DNA of 64,000 bases from Nemophila menziesii (taxonomy: Eukaryota > Streptophyta > Magnoliopsida > Boraginales > Hydrophyllaceae). The notes under the pieces were generated by a model, which saw only the letters and a program-made list of their open reading frames with translations, did not search any database and was not told the DNA's origin. The stretch covers positions 26,970,144-27,034,143 of the forward strand of contig JARWIR010000017.1 of NCBI GenBank assembly GCA_029959085.1, in the 5' to 3' direction. The position numbers and the translations under genes were made by a program. Positions 21,039 through 32,987 of this stretch are shown piece after piece; the stretch's first letter is position 1, and every line of letters starts with the position of its first letter.

Positions 21039-21776
21039 TCAAGTTAGCCTTCGGTTGTTGCATCGTGATGCCACTGCTGATTTTGATTTTGGTGGTAAAG
21101 GAGGAAGATTCTTTGATTTTGGTGGTAGAGGAGGAAGATTCTTTGATTTTGGTGGTAGAGGAGGAAGATTCTTCACATCAATAAGTTGTATCTTCCCTCT
21201 ATTATCTTGGATCTGTTGATACTTAGATTCCATCTTTTGTAGACTTGATTCGAACTTGGTCAGCCCAGTATCATCCTTGCTCTTTTTCTTCATATCTTCA
21301 TCAGATTTGACGAAGCATGTTCTTTTCTTGTTACAAATATCATATGCATCTTCCATTAAGGGCCTTTTCCTGGAATTTTTTTCATTATCATAAAAACCCT
21401 GAACATAGTTCGTATCTTGATGCTCAAGTTTTCTTGGTTTTTGATCACATTTGATTCTTTCAAAACCCTTTGGCATATTGATTATGGGTCTCTTGTTACC
21501 CTTATCACCATCTGCATCTTCTTTGAACAATGGCTTTTGTGTTGAAACCTTTTCATCTGCAAGTATTCTAGGCTTCTTTATTAATTGATCGCATTCCACT
21601 TTCTTGAAGTCGTTTCTAATATTGATCATACCACCATTGTTCCTATATTTTAAGGCTGCTACATCTGTTGTACTAACATAATAAAGATAATCCACATGAC
21701 TATAATCCACGTCGTCTAGTTTGTTTTTGCTGTTTACTACAGCAGCAGACGTTAGTTTTTCACTATTATTATTCAT
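21039..21776 (-). CDS. Copy A of an unrecognised lysine-rich protein with PLPPKSK repeats
   Basis: A 245-codon frame starts MNNNSEKLTSAAVVNSKNKL and runs to TGA. The N-terminus has a conserved VDYLYYVSTTDVAALKYRN segment. The middle is rich in Lys, Asp and Glu (KKPRILADEK, NKKRTCFVKS), with a predicted helical stretch FESSLQKMESKYQQI. The C-terminus holds three copies of the 10-residue unit NLPPLPPKSK. There is no signal peptide, membrane segment or domain I recognise. It could be nuclear, given basic clusters such as KKPR and KKKSK. Three other copies lie at 34760, 48352 and 55862. Five base substitutions separate it from copy B and all change the protein. The 3' flank is interrupted by MULE-1. 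Confidence 0.6.
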   Translation of the reverse strand: MNNNSEKLTSAAVVNSKNKLDDVDYSHVDYLYYVSTTDVAALKYRNNGGMINIRNDFKKVECDQLIKKPRILADEKVSTQKPLFKEDADGDKGNKRPIINMPKGFERIKCDQKPRKLEHQDTNYVQGFYDNEKNSRKRPLMEDAYDICNKKRTCFVKSDEDMKKKSKDDTGLTKFESSLQKMESKYQQIQDNRGKIQLIDVKNLPPLPPKSKNLPPLPPKSKNLPPLPPKSKSAVASRCNNRRLT

Positions 21777-23216
21777 ATTTTTCTTGGACCTTGCTGAATG
21801 ATAGGAAATATTTCGTTCGTATAAAATTTGATGTATACATATAGATCATAGATGGATGCGATAATTACCTGTGAGGAAATTGATATGTTTTTGGTAAGTT
21901 TTTAAATGTTTTTTGGGTTAATGAACCCTTGTATTGCATAAGGAAGTAAATCAAATTTTGATGGTGCGTATATGAAGGTACATACTCTTGTTCTAATTTA
22001 TTATCTTGCATTTCAATTCTTTTCTACTTTAGTTATAGATTTGTTGAAATAAAATAAAATCTTAACCATCATTTTATAAACGTGTTCTTATACATGAATT
22101 TATACATGAATTTATTAACTAGATATATATATTATCTTTCATCTTTAATTTATGTATTGATTTGTAATTATATTTTCTCTTTAATTCTATTTCAAGTATT
22201 AACATAGATACATGTTAATATCTTTTTATAAATAAATGTGTAATCTTGTCAATTGTCTCCAGCAAACCAGTTAAGGAAAAAAAAAAAATTAAGACTAAAA
22301 TTTCAAATATATGTTTTTGTTCAGTTTTATTGTTCCACACAAATCTATATCTATTCTTAACAATTTTTTATCCAAAAATATTTTATATTTCCTATATCTC
22401 ATAATATTTTTCCACCTACTAAATATATGATGTCAAAATATTTATATTTCATTGTTAAAATATAAACACACTTTTTCTTGCTTTTTCTTCTAATACCTTT
22501 ATTAATATTTATGAAAAATATTGTTTGTAATACGATGTAATGATTACATTCCTTAATATATTCTGAAAGTAAAGTGGACAAACAATTTAAAATGGAGGGA
22601 GTAATAGATTACAAGAGACATTAACGAATTTCTTCTTAGTACTATCATTTCCACTACCAACCTTTTCCTACAGGGACCGATCGATTAAATATAAAAATTT
22701 AAACATTTAGTGAGGCTCAGCTGCTCAAGGCATCTCTGTGAAAAAAATAGGATTAGTTTCTAAATGAAATAGGATTAAAAGTTTTATATTAGTTCAGGAA
22801 GCTAATATTATACTTGGGGCTAATATTTAGGCTCAGGAAGAAAAGGAGTTCTCTACAAAAACCATACAAAATTTAACTTCACCGAGTGGTAAGGGAACCC
22901 CCTCCCCCCCTCGTGGTTCTGCGCCCCTCCTACTATCTCATCATCATCTCCTGACTCCAACACCATTAATGATCATGACAATATTTTGACATTTTATATA
23001 AAAATGAAAAAGGATAGTAATTACTTTGAAACATACTAAATTGTGCTATGTTGGAGAATAGGTAGATATATGTATGACCAATATCTAATAATCCTCGTCT
23101 AAGTACGCCTGAATCATATGTATCCAGTATAATCTAAGAGCATATAATTTAAAGAGTAGTGATAGATTTTATCGCTTTTAACGTCACTCTTTTATCACCT
23201 CATATGTGACCCTTAT

Positions 23217-23218
<2 letters not shown>
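21777..23218. other. Upstream region of copy A, no further gene seen
   Basis: This AT-rich region is shared with the upstream region of copy B and, with more divergence, copies C and D. AAATATTTCGTTCGTATAAAATTTGATG just upstream of the ATG is conserved in all four copies and may hold the promoter (TATAAAATT on the plus strand, TTTTATACG on the coding strand). A purine-rich stretch lies at 22840-22920. Confidence 0.45.

Positions 23219-23219
<1 letters not shown>

Positions 23220-23313
<94 letters not shown>
23220..23313. repeat. (GA)n microsatellite, about 47 units
   Basis: An uninterrupted GAGAGA run. The matching place in arm B has a run of 20 C, then CACACA and about 14 CT units (33234-33281). 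Confidence 0.98.
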
Positions 23314-23315
<2 letters not shown>

Positions 23316-23556
23316 AGCAAATGGGTTGTAACGACGTGATCAATAAAAATACTTCTTGGTAGACAATCCAACTTCAAATGATAGTTTTTCAGTTCAATGA
23401 GTTTACCTTTGGGTGTTGATTTAGAGTTGTTGAAGCAACGAGTTAGACATTTTTTGAGTTGTTGGGTTTGATGATGTATGATGTGAGAGAAAGGAGGAGT
23501 GGTTGGATATTATATGTTGTGAGTGGTTTAATGATTAATAATTGTCCAATTTTTAA

Positions 23557-24183
23557 TCCCTACTTATTTAATTTATTTATCCAAAACTAATCACCAAGAC
23601 CACTTTGAACCCTAAATCAAAATATGCATTCCACAAATCACTCCAAAAATGGCAAATTTTTAGGCTCACTTTCTACTCAAAGCCTTTATTTTTAGAAGCC
23701 ACAAACAGCGACCTCCAAGTTCAGAGGAGAAATAAGATTCAACAAATGAATATGTTACCATTGGTGAATAAGACACCATATCAAGCAACATCGATGAAGC
23801 TGATTCGACAAGTTGTAATGATTTTGGTGATGCAAGCGATACCTCTAAATTATAGCTAAAATGTTTATATCGTGATGAAGCAGATTCGGAAAATAGTAAT
23901 AAAGCTTTTAACTCCACGCTTCTGGTAATCAAAGGGACCAATGCTGGTGATTTATTTGACTCCTCAAAATTGAAGCTAAAAAGTTCTAAACATGATGATG
24001 CTCTGCCGTTACAAGTCTCAAACGTTATTCATAAAGGTAATATTAGCTTGAAATCTAATTCTTCATATGATAAATGTTATGGGAGTGAAAAACTAGCTTA
24101 TATTTCTAGTATCAGCTCTTGTACTATTGATTTGTGGAATATAATTGTATCGTTAGTAAAGAATTCCACGGAAACTATAACCG
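23557..24183 (+). pseudogene. Possible exon remnant of an unknown host gene
   Basis: This sequence is not part of either inverted-repeat arm. A frame without stops runs from about 23865 to 24212 and reads RDEADSENSNKAFNSTLL, NAGDLFDSSKLKLKSSKHDD and so on. The DEADS..SKL motif also occurs just upstream in another frame (DEADSTSCNDFGDASDTSKL), suggesting an internally repetitive acidic protein. I do not recognise it. It is cut at its right by the copia LTR starting near 24184. Confidence 0.35.
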
Positions 24184-24452
24184 TATTAACATTAATATCT
24201 TTGATACATTGAATCTAGGTAAGACTCCTTGAGTCCATTCTTTGTATCTCTTAATATATATCCAATGAAATTATATGAGTCTCTTAGAGTCTATACATTG
24301 TATCTCTAAAGAGTCTACATTCATTGTTTATGTAAGTGTCTCTTCAAGTATCTCAGATGGCCTATATAAGAGCCATCATGTAGAGAACTTTATTCAATCA
24401 TTCAAAACAAGAAAAACATAAGTGTCTACTCAAACTAGAAGTAGCCTTATTC

Positions 24453-24517
<65 letters not shown>

Positions 24518-24548
24518 ATTACTTAAATTTCTACATATTATTTCCAAC
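24184..24548 (+). repeat. Copia-1 5' LTR with a (CT)n run
   Basis: The start TATTAACATTAATATC matches the first bases after the polypurine tract of copia-2 (TATTAAAAGTAATGTC). It contains GGCCTATATAAGAGCC (24360-24375), a likely TATA box for the retrotransposon promoter. A (CT)n run of about 29 units lies at 24459-24516. It ends CCAACA before the primer-binding site. Confidence 0.65.
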
Positions 24549-24580
24549 AAAGTGGTATCAGGGCCAGTTGTTCATACAAT

Positions 24581-25560
24581 TTGGGCGTAAAAAAAATTGA
24601 AAAGAAAATTTCAACAATGGCAAATCAAGCATCAAAAAGTTTACAACCTTCATTTCCTCTCTTTAATGGAGCGAGTTATGATTTTTGGTATGTGAATATG
24701 AGAACAATATTCATATCATATGACTTATGTGAGTACATTGAAGACGGCTACGACGACCCGGAAGATATCTCAACCTTATCAAATGAGAAAAAAAAACAAT
24801 TGAAAGAACATCGAAAGAAAGATGCAAAGACACTTAATCTTATTCAACAAGGAGTTAGTGAATTTATCTTTACGAGAATTATCAATGTTACAACTACAAA
24901 TGAGGCATGGGAAATTCTTGAAAAAGAATATCGAGGTAACGAAAAAAACAAAAGCTATGAGACTTCAATCCTGTGAAGAGATTTTGAAAATCTAAAAATG
25001 AAAAATGACGAGAGTTTAAAAGACTACTCATCAAAATTCGTGGAAATTGTAAATAAAATGAAATATCTTGGTGAAGATATGAGTGATCAAAGAATTTTAG
25101 AGAAAGTTATCATTAGTTTGCCTGAGAAATTCGATCTGATTGTTGCTGTAGTTGAACAGACACAAGACATTTCAAATCTGAGTTTGGAGGAGCTTATGGG
25201 TTCAATCAAAACATTTGAGTTGAGATTGAATATGAGTTCTGAAAAATCTACGGAAAGTGCCTTTCAATCTAAGCTCAGTGTTCAAAACAACGACAAAATT
25301 GGTGGTGATCGAAATAATAGTGACTCACATCGAGGTAACAAATCTGGAAGAGAAAGAGGTCGATCTTCAAGAGGAAGAGGTATAGGAAGAGCCAATTTTG
25401 ATATCCATTCAAATTTTGAGTCTACTAAACAAAATAAAAAAAAAGTGTGGAATTTGCAAAAGAAGCAGTCATGTTGATAAAGATTGATGGTTTAAAGGAA
25501 AACCACAATGTCATAATTGTAAAAAGTTTGGACACATTCAAAAAGATTGTCGATTAAAAA
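24581..25560 (+). pseudogene. Copia-1 gag (UBN2/DUF4219 type) with zinc knuckle
   Basis: It begins near MANQASKSLQPSFPLFNGAS and FWYVNMRTIFIS, the usual copia gag start. An in-frame TGA at 24974-24976 and a shift near 25440, in an A-run, break it. A glycine/arginine stretch (RERGRSSRGRGIGR) precedes the zinc knuckle CHNCKKFGHIQKDC at 25507-25550. Gag would package the RNA in virus-like particles. This copy is dead. Confidence 0.88.
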
Positions 25561-25599
25561 ATGATCAACAAGACAACTTTTCCAAGGAACAAGATTATG

Positions 25600-27385
25600 G
25601 ATCAATGTTTTATGCTAATCACACGAAAACTGAACACAAGAATCAAATTTGGTTCATTGATAGTGGATATAGCAATCACATGAATGGAGATGAAAATATT
25701 TTTGTGGAACTTGATTCAACCACAAAATCTCAAGTGAAGATGGGAAATGGCGCATTAGTTCAAGCGAAAGGAAAATGAACAATTGTTGTAGAGACGAAGA
25801 AAGGAAATAGGTACATTCGTAATGTTTTACTTGTCCCGGATTTGGAACAAAATTCGTTGAGTCTTGGACAACTGGTTGAACATGGGTATTCAATTGAATT
25901 TGGAGATAACTCATGTAAATTTTTTGACAATAACAATCAAGTTGTTGCAAAGATTAAAATGGAGAAAAATTGTAGTTTTCCTATTTCATTCTATTACCCG
26001 AGTAATATTTCTTTGAAAATGGATATTGTTGACGAGTTTTGGTTATGGCATCGAAGGCTTGGCCATTTGAATTTTCAAAGTATAAAAGAATTTGAAAGAA
26101 TATGATATGGTTTATGGGCTACCATCTATCAAAGAAATTTAAGAAACTTGCGAAGGATGTGCACTTGGGAAACAACACCGAGAGTCATTTCCAAAAGACA
26201 AAGCATGGAGAGCTAAAACACCCCTAGAGCTTTTACACACTGACATGTGCGGACCAATGTCGACTCCAATTCATGGCGGTAACAAGTATTTTTTTAATTT
26301 TCATTAACGCCTTCACGAGAATGACTTGGGTTTATTTCATGAAACAAAAATCTTAAGTGTTATCTAATTTTAAGAAGTTTCAAATGTACGTTGAAAGGCA
26401 AAGTGGCTTCCCTTTAAGAGTCTTGAGAAGTGACAGAGGAGGTGAATACAACTCAAATGAATATAACAAGTTTTGTGAAGATATTGGGTTGGACAGACAA
26501 CTTACCTTTGGTTACACTCCATAACAAAATGGAGTCGCTGAAATAAAGAATATTAGCATTGAGGAGATGGCAAAATCGATGCTTTATGAGAAGGGATTGC
26601 CCAAATCCTTTTGGGGCGAAGCTGTGTATACTTCAATATATTTGCTAAATAGATGTCTCACAAAAGCTTTAGAGAACACGACTCCACTCGAAGCCTGGAG
26701 CGGAAGAAAACCATCTTTAAGTCACTTGAAGGTTTTTGGAAGTATTTGCTATGCTCATATTCCAAAAGAGACGAGGCACAAGCTCGATGAAGTAAGTAAA
26801 AAATACATATTTGTAGGTTATAGCACAAAATCAAAAGGCTATAGACTATATAGTTTGCAGAAAAATAAAATCATTATTTCACGTGATGTCTTATTCAACG
26901 AGAATATGTCATATGGTTGGAAAGTAAAGAAAGTTCAAACTGTTTCTAATTCACTTGATGATAAGAACGAATGTGAGGTTGAAGACGATATTCCAGAAGA
27001 GGATCCTTCTACTTCAAGCCCTCGATCTTCCACATCAAATTCAAATTCTTCAACTCCAAGTATAACTCCAAGGAAAATGAAAAGGTTGGAGGAAATTTAT
27101 GCTAGTTGCAATTACTGTGTTACTGAACCAGAAAGCTTTGAGGAAGCAATAAAGGAGGAAGCATGGAAGAAAGCTATGCAAGAATAAATTCAAGTGATTA
27201 ATAAAAATGAAACTAGGAATTTGGTGAAAAGATCTCAAGAAAAGGATGTCATTGGTGTGAAATGGATTTTCAAAACAAAGGTTAATCCTGATGGTTCGGT
27301 TCAAAGAAACAAAGCAAGACTTGTAGCAAAAGGATATTTACAACAACCCGGAATTGATTTTCAGGAAACTTTCGCAATTTTAACC
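25600..27385 (+). pseudogene. Copia-1 protease, integrase and start of reverse transcriptase
   Basis: The protease motif reads WFIDSGYSNHM (family DSGA). The GAG pre-integrase segment WLWHRRLGHLNFQSI follows. The integrase has HTDMCGPM (first Asp), LRSDRGGEYNSNEYN (second Asp) and QNGVAEIKN, where the last catalytic region begins after a TAA. The LLNRCLTKALENTTPLEAW and KVFGSICYAHIP parts follow in an open frame at 26567-27187. The reverse transcriptase begins VIGVKWIFKTKVNPDGSVQR and stops at GIDFQETFA. There are several stops and shifts. Confidence 0.9.
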
Positions 27386-28140
27386 CCTAATTTATCTAAA
27401 AAAGTTTACCTGTATTAGTAAAAACTACCAATTTTTAACACTAAAATTTGTAATAATTACTAAAAGGCCCCTAAATTATCTTAAAAGTTCATTTTTACCC
27501 CTAAATTATCTAAAAAGATTAGTTTTTAATAATTAATAAAAAACCCTACATTATCTAAAAAATCACTTTTATACCTAAATTATCTAAAATTTTAATAAAT
27601 TACTAAAAGGTTCCTATATTTTCTAAAAAGTCATTTTTACCACTAAAGTATTTAGAATATTCATTTATAAATTTCCATAAATTCCACTTCAATCATTAAA
27701 CACTAAATTTCCATAGATTCCACTTCAATCGTTAAACACTAAATTTCCATAAATTCCACTTCAATCATCAAACACTAAATTTCCATAAATTCCACTTCAA
27801 TCATTAAACACTAAATATCTATAAATTCTGCTTCAATCACAAATTAAGATTTAAATCATAGTAATAACTAATTAAACTCCAATACTATCATTTCACATTC
27901 AGATTTAATCATATAAAAGAAATAGGAATATAAATTTTAATTTTTTAGAAATGGAAAAAAATATAAAAAGAATTAAGGAATTACATACCTAGATTGGCAG
28001 ATTTAGTGTCGAGTTGTTGTTAAAGGATCACCATAATGCATAATCAAACAAATAAAAACAAGTTAGATAACAAAAAATTGAAAGTTTAAGGGTTTTGAGA
28101 AAGAAAAGAAAAATTAGATTAAAAGTTAACCTTTAATTTG
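27386..28140. other. AT-rich repeats: CCCTAAATTATCTAAAA motifs and a 38-bp tandem repeat
   Basis: From 27386 to 27650 the motif ACCCCTAAATTATCTAAAA recurs roughly every 50-60 bases. At 27667-27830 a unit of about 38 bases (AAATTTCCATAAATTCCACT followed by TCAATCATTAAACACT) is present about four times. No coding sequence is visible. Origin not recognised; it replaces the rest of copia-1. Confidence 0.75.
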
Positions 28141-31100
28141 GTTTTTGTTTATGTTTGGTGTGCTTTGGGATTCCTTCATAAACACATGCTCTTCACCAAA
28201 TCCATTTAGAACACCACAAAATACCAAAGCTTATCAAGCCTTCAAGATTTCTTCCACCACAAGCAACTTATTTCCTTCCTTTATATTCACAATCCACCGC
28301 CCAAACAAAAACCTCAAGCCATACCAATCGTTCATAAAATTGATCCTACTTAGTGCATCTTGAGTTGTGGGTTACTGAAGATGACGAACAGATGCTATGG
28401 ATTACAAGAGGAAGTGTTATATCTTAGGGAAGAAAAAGAATTCGCCTAGAGCCACAAAAGAGTAAGCCATCGACATTAATGAACCAGTTGCAAAGAAACC
28501 AGAGCTCGAGGCAACTACATATGAACCACTACGTAAATATAACATGAGTTAGAGGGTACCAGCCAAACTAAAGGAAAAGAAACAAATAGCCAAGGATCAA
28601 GGTTCATCTTTAAATCTTCAAGTCAATCCAGAGGAGGTTGTATCCACACCTCCAAAGTGGACAGAGATGTTAATGAAAAGAATCGATGCTGCTTCATGGA
28701 AAAAATAAGGATGAACTAAAATATGATCATGGCTACGTTAGACATACAAGAAGATTCTCCTTCCGATTATGAGCGGGGAAACATAATTTTGGCCGAGTGC
28801 CACCTTCTAATCCTTCTCCTTAATCACGTATGTGTTAGTTTAGTTCAGTTTAAATTTTATATTGAGTCATTTTTTAGTCGGTGGCTTAGTTTTGAGTTGG
28901 GGCTGGGGATTTGTTGTCCTCATCTTCCTTTTTGTTTTAGCATAAAAGTTAAAATTTTTAGGGATATGATTGGCATAGATTATGGTGAATGTCCCTATTG
29001 AGCATGTGTTTAATTAACTCAATGATAGTAAGTAGTATATTTTTTAGCAGTGTCACAAACATGTTTAGTATGCATGCATAAAAACAGTAAATAAAAGATA
29101 GGGAAGAATAATAAGCAATGTGTATGAAGTGTCAAGTTGAATCTTAGGGGATATGTAGAACGTGATGTCTGAAATTAGTTGATACCCGCTTAATCTATGA
29201 ACTAAAAGTGAAAAAGTAACGATATCTAGTAGTTAGAAAAATGAATAAGACATTTCTTTCATATAAGCCACTTGAAGTCTTTTAAATTTCTCACCTGTTT
29301 TATTGAATATGTTATTATATAAGCCACTTGACGTCTTTTAGATTTCTCACCCATTTTTATTGAATATATTATTATCCATCTTAGCCCCTCTGAGCCTTTC
29401 TAAATCCTTTATTAGCCACATCACAAGCCATACCCTTTACTTTATAGGACTTACCCATATGACCTGCACTCGAATCGTAAAACCTAAGACAAGTCGTTTT
29501 AGAGCTCGAGTTTGGGGTGGTGGGTTTCATCATTGAGAACCATTGGGATTTGAATTGTAATTATGTTATTATTATTTATGATGAGTTTATTTTAACCCTT
29601 TGTCTAGGTAAAAGAAAAATATACATTTTTTGAGAAGAAAATAATTATGAGAAAAGTGGTATGACGTCTTACCTCAAAAAGGGAGTCATAACCAACTTAG
29701 AAAAATATATACGAAAAAGATTGAATATGATTTGGACCAGCATAGTGGAATTTATTATGTAATAACCATGAAAAGTTTTTAATGGGTTATTGGGGGATGC
29801 TAAGTTAAGAAGCATCAAAATTTTGTTGAGTGAGAACATCTTCGAGTGAAACTTAAGATGTATGGCGGTTCGTTGATGGAATGTGAGGAGAGAGCCAAAA
29901 GATCGCTTTTCATCATCCAAAAATATATCATTACCACCCCTAAGACGACATTATAACTGTAAAGACCTTGAGATTTCTAACTTTTGGGTTGAGGAACAAT
30001 GTAAACATTATAGAATAGTTAGGTGGACCATTGGATACTATATTAGTACCTATGATCACCCTATAGGCGCCAAACACGAACTAACTGAAAATCGCTCCTT
30101 CTGGCATTGTGAAGTTAATCTGGACTTGAACTTATGGATTCTGACTCTGTATGAATTAAGCATGTATGTGCATTATTTATTTGTCATGACTACATGAGAC
30201 TTTTAGATATTTTTCTCTAGGATTATTCATTGTTTTCTAGTCTTCTTCTTTTTTCATATTTATTCTTGAATACCCTACAGTTATTATCTTTATTGTGTCG
30301 GGACGACACAACTTTGAGTTGGAGGTCTTGATGTCTCCATTTATGTGATATAATAATCGAGTTATGAGACACCGGTATTTAGTACTTAATTTTTGGATTC
30401 TTCCCCATTCATGCATACTTTACACTTTCTTGTCTAGATTTAGGTGTTTTGCTAGTTTATGAGGTTTTGCGTGTAATTTGTGTGTTCTTTGTGTAGTACT
30501 TAGGTAATGGAAGCTATTACACCTTGGGATAATGATAAGAAGTGACCAAAAGTATATAAAATCCCTAAGTCATAAGTAAAAAGGAAAAGTTTGGATACAT
30601 TTGGAAAGTAAAGAATCTGCCATGCTGGAAAAACATCAACTAGTTAGAAAGTTGTAGAAAATCGGTCACAAAGTTGAATGAGCCCTTATAAGTTTAGATA
30701 GATTTTTTAGTTGCGATTTTTTTGATAGGTCGTACATTAAGTGCTGATAAGTAACGAATGAGATATGACCAAATCAATTTGCAAGGGTTTATCTTGTCCT
30801 ACAATTTAGGAATGCGAATTTATCTAAGATTAGGAATCCTTAACTTGGGGACTACGCCATATTTTGACCAAAGGCCTATATATATAGATTCCTACCTTAG
30901 AAGAAATCATCTTTGGATCCTTGCTCAGTCTTTAATCAATATTACACCAAGAAATCATCAAGAGCAAGTGACAAGAAGAGAAGAAAGAGTTGGAAGTTGT
31001 TCATGCCATTCCAACCTTTCCCATTTGTGATTTATTTTATTTCTTTCTCTAGTATGAACTAAATCTATTTAGCTTGAGATTAGTATATACGAGTATGAAG

Positions 31101-32499
31101 CCTAGACTTGTTTATATCTGTTTTATTTTGGGATGTCCTTTTACATTTAATTGAAATTAGTAGTGATAACTCTGTTTTTATGTGCTTTAAGATATAGTTT
31201 GTATGTTCTTGCGGTGTACAACGTATAGGATTACCATAGTAGTCGGATGGTCACCTGGGAGGGGAGTTTAACTATTGAAACACCACATAAACGTCTAGTG
31301 TGTGGTAGTGATCCTAACGGTCTTGCCTAACTAGATAGTCACTAGGGTTTGAGATTAACCACCGATCATTGCATAGAGTTCCTTTACCCAAATCCCTTGG
31401 TAATTGTCAGGTTGCCTCCTAAGTCCACCTAGAAGGGGGTTATGAGGAATATAGGATCCTACCTATTAGATATCACAAAATTCTCCCTTAGGTAATAAGT
31501 ATAAAACAAGGGTAGTGGAGATTACTTATCTCTCGAGCTAAACTCTCATACTATCTCTCTTTTTTTTATTTATTTTCTTGTATTTAGTATAATTAGATAA
31601 TTGTTGGAGTCTTGAAAGCCAAACAAATATTTTAGAGTCTTTATGCGTATTATTCCTCTAACTTCTTTTATTATACTTTATATTTGCATTAGTCATAGAT
31701 AACTTTTGTATTCCTTAAGATCAATATCTGATTTACTTATTTATTACTTGCAAACGACTCGTAAACTTGCGGTGAGTTTACTTAGTAGGCTAGGGTGTTT
31801 AGTTCTCTTAATTTTATAGTGTTATTTTATCACACCCTAACCACAACCATTTATACATTCTGGAGGCCGAAAAATCTACAGCTCGACAGGTGCCATCCAT
31901 CCCACTTATGACCTCAAACAAGTGAGTAAATCCCTAGCTTGGGTTAAGAAAATCAGGGCAGTCGAGGGCCTATCGACTTTTGATCTTGCCAGATCCCCTA
32001 ATCCTTTTCCCGGTCCTTCTAGAAGTCCATCCACCCGTCATCTCCAAAGAAACCTCAAAGACGAATAAGACAAAAAATAATTCTTTGATTAGTTTATTTT
32101 TTTTTGTTACGTGGGTGTCGGGCTAGCTTGCACATATCTTGAATAGTTCCACTGTAAATATGCATGTCTCCCATGCATACTCCTAGGCAAGTCAGAACTG
32201 GGTTACACTTATTTATGGAGGGATTCAAGCCATGTATTTATCATAAGAATCGATGATTGATTTATATGATTATTTACCACTCACTCTCTATTTAATACTA
32301 TTATTCTACGTTCTTATAATTTGACTTTTAATTTATTTTGATGTTTGATTTATTATATCAACTTATAATGTACTCAATTTAAATTATATTATTATTTTTT
32401 TAGATTAATGTATATCGAGATTTATTGTTATTTAACAAAAAATCCAGATTACAAATTAAAAATGTAGACTAATTAAAAAATTTAAAATTTGAATTTGAA
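28141..32499. other. Long decayed region without a recognisable gene
   Basis: Short frames only. At 28376-28720 there is a Lys/Glu-rich stretch with stops that could be an old gag-like relic. At 29257-29372 a segment of about 56 bases (ATAAGCCACTTGA(A/C)GTCTTTTA..) is repeated in tandem. The parts at 29380-31860 have the texture of LTR-retrotransposon untranslated sequence, but I find no LTR pair, primer site or polypurine tract. I make no family call. Confidence 0.4.
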
Positions 32500-32728
32500 A
32501 AGTATATATCGTTAGTAGCGACGACTCTATCGTCGCTAGAAGCAAGATCATCAAATCGTAATTTAGTCGCAAACTCGTCGGAAACTATAATATCTTAGAC
32601 GAGATACACGCGACAAAATAATGGCGACGACAATGTCGTCGTGAATAACAAAATGAGTTCTTTCGCGACTACATGAAAATCACTAGTGAAATTAATTATT
32701 GCCGCCAATGATTGGAACTGTAGTAGTG
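32500..32728. mobile_element. Orphan CACTA terminus
   Basis: It ends GGAACTGTAGTAGTG at 32728 and carries CGACGA-type short inverted motifs (GTAGCGACGACTCTATCGTCGCT, GGCGACGACAATGTCGTCGT) typical of CACTA subterminal regions. These differ from CACTA-1 and CACTA-2, so it is another family. No matching CACTAC start with an ATG duplicate is found to its left, so the rest is lost or beyond recognition. Confidence 0.65.
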
Positions 32729-32987
32729 ATGATAAGTAAACTTTGTTAAGTGACAAGATTTTACAGCTCATGGTTCCTTTGTTCCCACTATTTTTTTGCT
32801 ACCACATCTTGCAATTTAGTTTTGATGCAATACGTTTCCCATTCTTTAACCGAGCTCATTTAAGCATAATACTTCTCGATTCACTCGCGAAGGACCCCAA
32901 ACTTATCAACCACTGTATATCTCACATACCCCTCAATAGTGGGACCATTTTATAACCTTAGCTATACCAAACCACTGTTACTGTTCT
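32729..32987. other. Short unassigned stretch before arm B
   Basis: AT-rich sequence with no gene. Homology to arm A starts at about 32988 (TTGGAAAATTATTAATCA against TTGGACAATTATTAATCA). Confidence 0.4.

Larger units (their letters stand above)
20768..23556. repeat. Inverted-repeat arm A (pairs with 32988-35845)
   Basis: This block is homologous, inverted, to 32988-35810, and 14199-14244 beyond the MULE extends it. By eye the gene and its first kilobase upstream (20990-22750) are about 99% identical between arms, the 3' flank a few percent different, and the part from 22750 to 23556 much more different. Both arms contain the same short AT-rich frame (22399-22581 and 33957-34139), a by-product of identity and not a gene. 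Confidence 0.9.
24184..27385 (+). mobile_element. Copia-1: 5' fragment of a Ty1/copia retrotransposon
   Basis: A 5' LTR (about 24184-24548) ending TTTCCAACA is followed by a primer-binding site TGGTATCAGGG (24553), complementary to initiator tRNA-Met as in most plant copia elements. Gag, protease, integrase and the start of reverse transcriptase follow, then an abrupt break within the reverse transcriptase near 27385 (after GIDFQETFA). RNase H, polypurine tract and 3' LTR are missing. The start of the LTR is inferred by comparison with the 3' LTR of copia-2. No target duplication can be found because the element is truncated. Confidence 0.88.

Noticed and set aside
21031..21219. Glycine-rich frame FDFGGRGGRFF on the plus strand, and its twin at 35314-35532
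   Set aside because: Antisense of the NLPPLPPKSK repeat of copies A and B. It exists only because of the 30-bp repeat.
28723..29001. 92-codon frame and others of similar size at 29883 and 30758
   Set aside because: No motif, no homology that I recognise, no splice context, and composition like the surrounding decayed sequence.
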